Origin: Methylophilaceae bacterium UBA7525
Lineage (GTDB): Bacteria; Pseudomonadota; Gammaproteobacteria; Burkholderiales; Methylophilaceae
Assembly: GCA_002479405.1 (NCBI GenBank)
Contig: DLMX01000052.1
Coordinates: forward strand, 18,236-50,420
DNA: 32,185 nucleotides
Direction: 5' to 3'
Shown one piece after another: positions 6,691-13,722 of the stretch. Positions within the stretch are counted from its first letter, which is position 1. The number at the start of each line of letters is the position of its first letter. Made by a program: the position numbers and the translations under genes. The notes below the pieces were generated by a model. It was not told the DNA's origin and did not search any database. It saw nothing but the letters and a program-made list of their open reading frames with translations.

Positions 6691-9600
6691 TCATTTGAAG
6701 CTGAAAGTATACAGGACATCGACCGCGCTTTCCGAGCCAGCCTGGGTCCTGACCGACCAGTTTCTGGTGAGGTCGTAGGTCAGTCTGGCAACATTCAACA
6801 GCCCTGTGACTTCCTTTTCGTAACTCAGGTAGAGATTGGATGCCAGGCGTTTGCCGAGGGTGACGCGGGCAGTTTCGGCATCGCTGCCGCCGACATGGAA
6901 GGTATCAAGTCCGGCAGCGCGGGCGAAGCGTGTCTGCAGCGGAACAGACTGGCCTTGTGACAGCAGTGCGCCGGCTGCCAGCGACAGCATTGCGAACTGG
7001 TCCTGGCCGACGCGATCCATGCCATGACCCAGCACCAGCCAGGCGAGCTTTTCGCTGTCTGACACTTCGGGGATGGAAACCAGCTTGACTGCGGGGTTGA
7101 GTACGGTGCCGCGAATCTCTACGCCGGCCCGCACGGCCAGATTCTGGCGCAGTGCAAGGATATTGAGCCCCGGATTATCGACCGGTCCGCTGAAGACGAG
7201 CTGGCCGCGCTCGATGTTGAGCACCTGGCCGTAGGCCATGTAGGTGCCGGCGGCGTTGATCGCGCCTTCTGCCAGCAATGACTGTCCAGGCTGGCCGTTG
7301 AGTGTGATGCTGCCTTTAAGCGTGCTGTCCAGTCCGCGGCCGCGCAGTACGAACAGGCTGCCGGTTCTGTTGCTGATGCCGATTTTCAGAGCGGATACTT
7401 TCAGTTGCAGCGGATGATCTTCGACTTCTGCCTCGCTACCGATAACGATGACATCGTCACTCAATGCCGGTTTGTCTTCAGCCTCCAGTTCGATCAGGCC
7501 GCGGGTGATCTCGACCTCGCCGCTCACCTCCATCAGCTTGCCGTTGAACCGGGTATCGATATCGCCTTCGATGATCATCATGCGATCGGTACGTGACACC
7601 GCTGTGAAGTTTTCGGCATGCCATTGCAGTGCCAATTGCGGTCTGCTGTCCTGCAGACTCAGCGAGCCTTTTGCAGTCAGAAAACCGTCACCGCCTTTGA
7701 ATCGGGCCTGATTGATCAGGAGCCGATCATTGCTGAAGTTGGCGTCGAGTATGCCATTGGTCAGGTTGACACCCTCGCCGGGCATCATCAGTGTGAGGTT
7801 TTGTCCCTGAAGCGTGCCTTGCAGCCGGGGCTGTGCAATGCTGCCCTTGCCTCGCAGTGCCATATTGATCTGGCCGTCGATTATGGTGCCCATCATATTT
7901 TCCGGTAGTGGAATCCAGAGCAGTGACTTCAGTCTGGCATCGGCGCTGACTTCCAATGGAGCTTGCTGATTGAGGGCGAATCCGGACGGAATGCGGTCGA
8001 GTTGTGTGGCAAGCGCAAAGCGCAGTTCTCCCAGCTGCTTGCCGATACCCTGGACGCTGATGCTAACCCTGTTTTTCTCAAGCTGCAGGTTGGCCGTCAG
8101 TTCGCTCATTTCAAGCTGCCTGATGCTGCCATCGGCAGTGGTGATGCCGATGTCGCCGTCAACAAGTTTGATCCCGGCATGGCCGTTGGCTTCGTCATCT
8201 GCCTTGATGTCCCAGCTGCCGGAAAACACCGGGTTGCCTGACATATTGGCGGGTAGCGTAAACAACAGCTGCGGTATGGCTGTGAGCTCGAGTTTGTCCA
8301 GACGGCCGCGCGTGGTCAGTTGGCCCCTGCCGTTTTTCAGCTGGTCGATATGGAGATGGCCGTTGGCAAAGCGCAGCGCCAGCTGTTCCAGGCTGAAACC
8401 AAGGTCGGCGTCGTACTGCAGTCTTGCCTTGCCTTGCATCTCGACCGGCCGGTCGCCCTGATAGCTGAGTTTTTCCAGTTGCGCCTGCCATTGTCCGCTT
8501 TCAGCGATGCGGCCATTGATCAGTATATGCAGTTGAGACGGCTTGGCGCTTTGCTCGGTCGCTGTCGTCCTGAGCTCGATCTGGTGCTGATTCTGATTTC
8601 CGTGCAGTATCAGACTGGCATTGAATGGTGCATTGCCTGCCAGACTGAAATTCTCGGCGCGTATTTCCATGTTCAGAGGCGCGTCATGAGTCTTGCTCAA
8701 CGCTGCCTTGCCGGACAGCTTCTCGATGCGCATATCGCCAGCCAGGCTCAGTTGTTCGGCAAGCCACTTCATGTTGAGTGCCAGGCTGTCGAACGGGCCG
8801 GTTATTTTGCCCTGGGCGTTGAAACGACCACTCAGCGACTGCTTGAAAGCCGAGAGGTCCTCGAAGCCTGCCTGCCAGCTTAACGTGGATTCCGGCTTGC
8901 CCAGTGTGCCGTGCGCCTGCAAGCGGTTGTTACGCAAGCGGGCATTCAGTTCGATCTGCTCGATGGTCTTCCCGAGCAGACGTGCGCTGGCTTTAATATC
9001 CAGCGGTGCGTTCTGCCAGACACTGTCGACGGATTCCAGACGGATACGCAGGTCGGTCTGCGGTGCCAGCTGGCCTTGTAACAGCAGGTCGGCATCAAGT
9101 CTGTCATGCTTGCTGCCATTAAATTCACTGCTACTGAATAATGGTGCGAATTCCGTGAATCTGGCGCGGACATCCAACGGCAGTTGGTCATCCAGCCCCA
9201 GCTGGCCGTTGATTGCAATGCGGCCCAGCACGGCGCTTGAATCGATCTTGCCGTGTTCGCGCAGCAGAACCGTCTGATTGCTGATCTTGCCCAGTAGCGC
9301 AGTGGTGCTGAACTGCAGTCGTTGCAGATTGCCTGCTATGTCGAGTTCCAGGTCGTAAGCTTGCGCCGGGCCGGATTTCTCCAGGAACAGCTTGCCGTCG
9401 ATGGGGAAAGGCTTGGCATTGTTCATGGATAGCTTGCTGCTCAGTGTGCCCCATTGTGTTCTGGCGTGTGCCAGTTCAAGCTGCAGTTGACTACTGTCTG
9501 CATCCAGATTGAATGCGACATCTGTCAGCGTATGCCGTTGTTCGCCATCGACAATGACCATCTCGGCGATCCTTGCGGTTTTTATGCGGACGGGGAAGGG

Positions 9601-9888
9601 CAGGTTGATTTTGTCCGGCAACCCTGAACCTGCAGCAGCGGGCAGCGAGTCCTGCACCATGGTGATGATCAGTCTTTTCGCATGCACATCCTCGACCAGC
9701 AGTTTTCCATCAGTCATGGGGGAGATACGCATGCTGGAACCGATGTTTTCCAGCGACAGCTGCATGAAGCCGAGATCGTAGCTGATCCTGTCGACGCTGG
9801 AACTGATACTGATGCTGGCCGCTTGTGCGGTGAGCATGGTATAGAGAAGCGCGGCAGTGAGCGTGGCTTTCAGCAGGCGGCTCAGCAT
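6691..9888 (-). CDS. tamB: Translocation and assembly module subunit TamB
   Basis: A 1065-residue AsmA/TamB-like protein. An N-terminal hydrophobic segment (about 4-24, ending in AQAAS) is followed by a long beta-rich body of repeated amphipathic strands, and the C-terminal 340 residues form the conserved TamB (DUF490) domain with ALRQNLAVRAGVEIRGTVLNPAVKLVSIPEVSDSEKLAWLVLGHG and the terminal NVARLTYDLTRNWSVRTQAGSESAVDVLYTFSFK. TamB spans the periplasm, works with the outer-membrane TamA, and is implicated in outer-membrane protein assembly and in phospholipid transport. It is somewhat shorter than the E. coli protein (about 1259 residues), mainly before the C-terminal domain. Its start ATG overlaps the tamA stop by one base (TGATG), so the two are translationally coupled. 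No clear terminator was seen in the 94 nt after it. Confidence 0.95.
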   Translation of the reverse strand: MLSRLLKATLTAALLYTMLTAQAASISISSSVDRISYDLGFMQLSLENIGSSMRISPMTDGKLLVEDVHAKRLIITMVQDSLPAAAGSGLPDKINLPFPVRIKTARIAEMVIVDGEQRHTLTDVAFNLDADSSQLQLELAHARTQWGTLSSKLSMNNAKPFPIDGKLFLEKSGPAQAYDLELDIAGNLQRLQFSTTALLGKISNQTVLLREHGKIDSSAVLGRIAINGQLGLDDQLPLDVRARFTEFAPLFSSSEFNGSKHDRLDADLLLQGQLAPQTDLRIRLESVDSVWQNAPLDIKASARLLGKTIEQIELNARLRNNRLQAHGTLGKPESTLSWQAGFEDLSAFKQSLSGRFNAQGKITGPFDSLALNMKWLAEQLSLAGDMRIEKLSGKAALSKTHDAPLNMEIRAENFSLAGNAPFNASLILHGNQNQHQIELRTTATEQSAKPSQLHILINGRIAESGQWQAQLEKLSYQGDRPVEMQGKARLQYDADLGFSLEQLALRFANGHLHIDQLKNGRGQLTTRGRLDKLELTAIPQLLFTLPANMSGNPVFSGSWDIKADDEANGHAGIKLVDGDIGITTADGSIRQLEMSELTANLQLEKNRVSISVQGIGKQLGELRFALATQLDRIPSGFALNQQAPLEVSADARLKSLLWIPLPENMMGTIIDGQINMALRGKGSIAQPRLQGTLQGQNLTLMMPGEGVNLTNGILDANFSNDRLLINQARFKGGDGFLTAKGSLSLQDSRPQLALQWHAENFTAVSRTDRMMIIEGDIDTRFNGKLMEVSGEVEITRGLIELEAEDKPALSDDVIVIGSEAEVEDHPLQLKVSALKIGISNRTGSLFVLRGRGLDSTLKGSITLNGQPGQSLLAEGAINAAGTYMAYGQVLNIERGQLVFSGPVDNPGLNILALRQNLAVRAGVEIRGTVLNPAVKLVSIPEVSDSEKLAWLVLGHGMDRVGQDQFAMLSLAAGALLSQGQSVPLQTRFARAAGLDTFHVGGSDAETARVTLGKRLASNLYLSYEKEVTGLLNVARLTYDLTRNWSVRTQAGSESAVDVLYTFSFK

Positions 9889-11702
9889 CAGAAGTTCACC
9901 CCCAGATTGAAATGCAGGCGATATTCGCCGGTGTCTTCGCCGTAGGCGATATCGGCGCCAAGCGGACCCACCGGACTTTTCCAGCGACCGCCAAGTCCGT
10001 AACCATAGACCGGCCTGATCTCGCTGGTGTCGTTGGCGGCGTCACCGAAGTCGGCAAACAGGGCGATACCCCACTGGTTAGTTAGCCATTGCACGATCTC
10101 GACACTACCGGTGAGGAGATAGCGGCCACCGACGATGGCATTGCCTTCCGTCACGCCCAGGCTCTGATAGGCGTAGCCGCGTACGGACTGGTCGCCGCCG
10201 GCGCGGAACAGATAGGTGGCTGGTGCACTGTTGGCTCCGGTAACAGCGCCCACTTCGAGCCGTGTCATCAGTTGCGTGCTTCTGGTCAGCGGGTAATAGA
10301 GCTGGGTTTTGACATAGCTGCGCAGGAATGTACCTTCCGACAGACTGTCGACAGGGGCACCGGTGAAATTGGCATTGAACAGATAGCCGCGAGTTGGCAT
10401 CAGTTCGTGGTCGGTGCGCCTCAGAGTGACGCCATAGGAAAGTGTGGCGGCATCCTTGCGGCTTGATTCCACGTCTTTGACTTTCGAGTGTTCAATCAGA
10501 TAGTTTGCTCCCATGGATTGCTCGAATCGATAAGTGCCCCAGCTGCGCTGTACGCCGAAGTTGCTGGTTGTCAGTACTTGGTTTTCGATGTCTTCACGTG
10601 CGGTATGGTTGCTGAAGCTGTCGCGGTAGCCTTCTTCTGTCGTTGGCAAGGTGACGCTGGCATTGAGTGATTGCGCACGCTGCTCCAGCCGCAGGCTGGT
10701 GTTCAGGCGCCAGCCTCGTCCCAGCAGGTTGAGGTCGCTGTAGGTCAGCTGAGTTCTGGCACCGGTATTGGTACTGGCCCCGACACCGACGCCGACCTTG
10801 ATCGACTTGCTTTCCGTGAGCCTGACCTCTACCGGTATCGGCGCCACTGTGTCCTGATTGACATTTGCGATGACTTCGACATTGGAGAAATAGCCGGCCG
10901 ATTGCAGGTCGGATTGCAGTCTTAGAAGGCTGTTCTGGTTATAGTCGTCGCCGGCTTTGATCTGGTTCAGGTTGCGGATGATACTTTCCGGATAGCGTTG
11001 CAAACCGCTGATGGCGAGTTCGCCAAAACGCCGGTGATTGCCGCTATCCACGCTAACTGAAAGACGGACGCTGTTGGTTTTGCTGTTCACTTCGGCGCGG
11101 CTTTGCACGATTCTGGCATTCGGGTAGCGGTAAACCACGAGTTCCGACAACAGTTTGCGCTTCTCCTGATCCCAGGCCTCCTGCGTAAAGGGCTTGTTTT
11201 TGACCAGCCCCCATTCCGCTTTCAGCTGGTGAATGCCGGGCTGATCATCTGGCGTCTGCTGCAGAATATCGCCGGTGAATCTCAGTTCAATTTCGCTGAT
11301 GGTAGCCTGTTCGCCCGGACGGACGTTGAATTTGACGCTGGATCGATCCGTTTGGCTGTCGGTCGAGGCTTCGACACTGGCGGAAAAATAGCCCTCGGTG
11401 GCGACCAGTGCCTTGATCTCGCGTGGAGTGGCACGGATCAGGCGCAGCCACTCGGCATCATTCAATCGGGGGTTGTTGATGGATCGCGATATTTCCAGGT
11501 GTTGCTGCAGCAACTGTACGATTGCAGGGGGTGCGTCGAATTCAACCGTGTACTGCTTTTGTGCTGCTTGTGCGATATTGCCTGTCAGCAGCAGAAAAAT
11601 CAGTATCGCAAGATAAGACAGGCCACTTCTGGAGCCGCTGTGATTTTGGAGTCTGCCAGAAGTTGTAAAACCGCTAATTGTTCCAGGCCATTTCTTCGGC
11701 AA
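9888..11702 (-). CDS. tamA: Translocation and assembly module subunit TamA (Omp85 family)
   Basis: A 604-residue outer-membrane protein. A signal segment (LSYLAILIFLLLTGNIAQA, about residues 29-47) precedes three POTRA-like repeats to roughly residue 290, among them ISEIELRFTG and GELAISGLQRYPESIIRNLNQIKAGDDYN; the rest is a 16-strand barrel of the Omp85 type with the loop-6 motif FRAGGDQSVRGY and the final strand ending in Phe (YRLHFNLGVNF). It pairs with TamB. The annotated start is TTG at 11700-11702, giving an unusually long 28-residue stretch before the hydrophobic core; GGAG lies only two bases upstream, which is too close for a good site. No in-frame ATG exists before the signal segment, so the true start may be another non-ATG codon. 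It begins 16 nt after purB. Confidence 0.93.
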   Translation of the reverse strand: MPKKWPGTISGFTTSGRLQNHSGSRSGLSYLAILIFLLLTGNIAQAAQKQYTVEFDAPPAIVQLLQQHLEISRSINNPRLNDAEWLRLIRATPREIKALVATEGYFSASVEASTDSQTDRSSVKFNVRPGEQATISEIELRFTGDILQQTPDDQPGIHQLKAEWGLVKNKPFTQEAWDQEKRKLLSELVVYRYPNARIVQSRAEVNSKTNSVRLSVSVDSGNHRRFGELAISGLQRYPESIIRNLNQIKAGDDYNQNSLLRLQSDLQSAGYFSNVEVIANVNQDTVAPIPVEVRLTESKSIKVGVGVGASTNTGARTQLTYSDLNLLGRGWRLNTSLRLEQRAQSLNASVTLPTTEEGYRDSFSNHTAREDIENQVLTTSNFGVQRSWGTYRFEQSMGANYLIEHSKVKDVESSRKDAATLSYGVTLRRTDHELMPTRGYLFNANFTGAPVDSLSEGTFLRSYVKTQLYYPLTRSTQLMTRLEVGAVTGANSAPATYLFRAGGDQSVRGYAYQSLGVTEGNAIVGGRYLLTGSVEIVQWLTNQWGIALFADFGDAANDTSEIRPVYGYGLGGRWKSPVGPLGADIAYGEDTGEYRLHFNLGVNF

Positions 11703-11718
11703 GACTCCATATCCATTT

Positions 11719-13089
11719 CTATATTGATTTCGCCAGTTCTGCGGCCTTGCCCGTGTAACTGGCAGGCGTCATTTCCAGCAACATCTGTTTGGCCGCATCC
11801 GGAATCTGAAGTTCATTGATGAAAGTATGTAATGAGGCTTGCGTGATACCGCCCTTGCCGCGCGTCAGTTCCTTCAGCTGTTCGTACGGATTCTCGATGC
11901 CGTAGCGGCGCATGACGGTCTGGATCGGTTCAGCCAGCACTTCCCAGTTGTGGTTGAGGTCGTGTGCCAGCTGTTTGGGGTTGGCTTCCAGCTTGCCGAG
12001 GCCCTTGAGGCAGGAGTCGTAACCTAGAAGAGTATAACCGAAGGCCACACCCATGTTGCGCAATACTGTCGAGTCGGTGAGATCGCGCTGCCAGCGGGAG
12101 ATCGGCAGTTTCTCGGCCAAGTGACGCAGGAGGGCGTTGGCCATGCCGAGGTTGCCTTCGGAGTTCTCGAAATCGATCGGGTTGACCTTGTGCGGCATGG
12201 TGGAAGAACCGATCTCTCCGGCCTTGACCTTCTGCTTGAAGTAGCCCATGGAGATATAGCCCCAGATATCGCGGTTGATATCAATCAGTATCGTGTTGAT
12301 ACGAGCCATCGCGTCGTACAGCTCGGCCATGTAGTCATGCGGTTCGATCTGGATGGTGTAGGGGTTGTAGGTCAGGCCCAGCGATTCGACGAATTTTCTG
12401 GCGAAAGACTCCCAGTCGAATTCCGGGTAGGCGGACAGGTGTGCGTTGAAGTTGCCGACCGCGCCATTGATCTTGCCGAGAATCTCGACCCTGACCAGTT
12501 GTTCGCGCTGGCGGCGCAGGCGATAGACGACATTGGCCAGCTCCTTGCCCAGTGTGGTCGGGGATGCTGGCTGGCCGTGCGTGTGTGACAGCATCGGCAG
12601 CTCGGCCAGCTCTTTCGCCAGATCCGTCAGTCTGGCAATCAGCTGGTCCAGCATCGGTAGAATGACCTGGTCGCGGCCCTGTTTCAACATCAGGCCGTGC
12701 GAGAGGTTGTTGATGTCTTCCGAAGTGCAGGCGAAGTGAATGAACTCGCTGACTGCACGGATTTCCGGATTACCGTCGAAGCGTTCCTTCAGCCAGTATT
12801 CCAGTGCCTTGACGTCGTGGTTGGTGCGGCTTTCGATGGCCTTGACCTGTGCTGCTTCGGTTTCACCGAAGCTGTCAATCGCCTTCGCTAATTCCTCGAC
12901 GGTTCCCGTGCTGAACGGGGCGATCTCCTGTAATGCCGCTTCCCCGGCCAGTGCTTTCAGCCACTCCACTTCGACCATGGCGCGATGCTTGATCAGCGCA
13001 TATTCGCTGAAGTACGGGCGCAGGTCGTCGACCTTGGACTTGTAGCGGCCATCAAGTGGGGAGAGGGCGTTGAGAGGAGAGAGCTCCAT
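11719..13089 (-). CDS. purB: Adenylosuccinate lyase
   Basis: A 456-residue enzyme that cleaves SAICAR to AICAR and adenylosuccinate to AMP, both in purine synthesis. The fumarase/aspartase-superfamily signature GSSTMPHKVNPIDFENSEGN is present (about residue 290), as are THGQPASPTT and TSEDINNLSHGLML. The N-terminus MELSPLNALSPLDGRYKSKVDDLRPYFSEYALIKHR and the length match the E. coli-type PurB. It heads the purB-tamA-tamB run, with only 16 nt between its stop and tamA, so tamAB may be cotranscribed with a purine gene. Upstream is a 215-nt divergent spacer shared with the EF-hand gene. Confidence 0.97.
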   Translation of the reverse strand: MELSPLNALSPLDGRYKSKVDDLRPYFSEYALIKHRAMVEVEWLKALAGEAALQEIAPFSTGTVEELAKAIDSFGETEAAQVKAIESRTNHDVKALEYWLKERFDGNPEIRAVSEFIHFACTSEDINNLSHGLMLKQGRDQVILPMLDQLIARLTDLAKELAELPMLSHTHGQPASPTTLGKELANVVYRLRRQREQLVRVEILGKINGAVGNFNAHLSAYPEFDWESFARKFVESLGLTYNPYTIQIEPHDYMAELYDAMARINTILIDINRDIWGYISMGYFKQKVKAGEIGSSTMPHKVNPIDFENSEGNLGMANALLRHLAEKLPISRWQRDLTDSTVLRNMGVAFGYTLLGYDSCLKGLGKLEANPKQLAHDLNHNWEVLAEPIQTVMRRYGIENPYEQLKELTRGKGGITQASLHTFINELQIPDAAKQMLLEMTPASYTGKAAELAKSI

Positions 13090-13127
13090 GATGCAACCTT
13101 TTCAATGCGATAAATCGGGAACCTGTA

Positions 13128-13153
13128 ATTTTACCCTACATCGACACAGTCAA
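13128..13153 (-). promoter_or_regulatory. Weak candidate promoter for purB
   Basis: On the minus strand TTGACT (13153-13148) lies upstream of TAAAAT (13133-13128), but the spacer is only 14 bases; a poorer -10 box, AATTAC, sits at 17 bases. The 5' leader would be about 35 nt. I regard the position as only suggestive. Confidence 0.3.
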
Positions 13154-13217
13154 AAAACACTATCTTGCATGCCATCCATCTGGACCATGAAAACCATGCC
13201 GTAAACAGGGTGTATCT

Positions 13218-13237
13218 TTATGCGGACAGGCGCATAA
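13218..13237. repeat. Perfect inverted repeat in purB / EF-hand divergent spacer
   Basis: TTATGCG (13218-13224) and CGCATAA (13231-13237) are exact reverse complements separated by GACAGG. There is no T-run, so it looks more like a protein-binding dyad than a terminator. CATAAT (13233-13238) in the right arm could double as a -10 box for the EF-hand gene starting at 13305. Confidence 0.5.
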
Positions 13238-13304
13238 TGATTATTTAACGCTGTTGAATCGGGCTTCAGGTCCGAAATGACGCATGAACTATGAGGCAGG
13301 CTCC

Positions 13305-13562
13305 ATGAGGCGCTATCTGATTCTGATCTTGATGTTGAGCAGTCCGGCCATTGTCATGGCAGAAGAGGCCAGGGCGCCCAGTGTCGAGGAAAACTTGCGC
13401 GAGATGGACAAGGATCGCAACGGTATTGTCACTGCATCCGAAGTTCGTACCTATCTGCAGTCCAAGCATGGCAAGGACTATGAAAAAAGCATTCTGGACA
13501 AGTTGCAGTCTACTGAACGCGGTGCGAGCTGCGGAACGACATTCGCTCAATCCTTTTTGTGA
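13305..13562 (+). CDS. Small secreted single EF-hand protein
   Basis: An 85-residue protein. Residues 1-19 are a signal peptide (MRRYLILILMLSSPAIVMA, cut before EEA), so it should be periplasmic or exported. One full EF-hand loop is at D35-E46 (DKDRNGIVTASE) with acidic or oxygen ligands at positions 1, 3, 5, 9 and 12 and the Gly at 6, so calcium binding is likely. The tail SCGTTFAQSFL resembles a Cys-containing C-terminal motif I associate with short betaproteobacterial EF-hand proteins, so I do not think the gene is truncated. An upstream in-frame ATG at 13284 would add seven residues, but the ATG at 13305 starts the signal peptide properly and has AGGCAGG just upstream. The function is unknown. 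Confidence 0.78.
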   Translation: MRRYLILILMLSSPAIVMAEEARAPSVEENLREMDKDRNGIVTASEVRTYLQSKHGKDYEKSILDKLQSTERGASCGTTFAQSFL

Positions 13563-13687
13563 TTACTGCGGAGTTCGCTCGACTGACGCGGTAATAACCT
13601 TTTGTTCCAGCCGATGGATCAGGCTGTCGTCCTGACCATGTCCAAATTGCCGTTTCGCCAGTCTGGCTCATCGCATGCCGCGGACGG

Positions 13688-13693
13688 TATAAT
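13688..13693 (+). promoter_or_regulatory. Candidate -10 box for acnB
   Basis: A perfect TATAAT lies 29 bases before the acnB ATG, giving a leader of roughly 20-25 nt. The expected -35 region (around 13664-13670, TGGCTCA) matches poorly, so an activator or a misassignment is possible. Confidence 0.4.
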
Positions 13694-13722
13694 CTGATTT
13701 TGGATTTTTTTGATTGAACACC

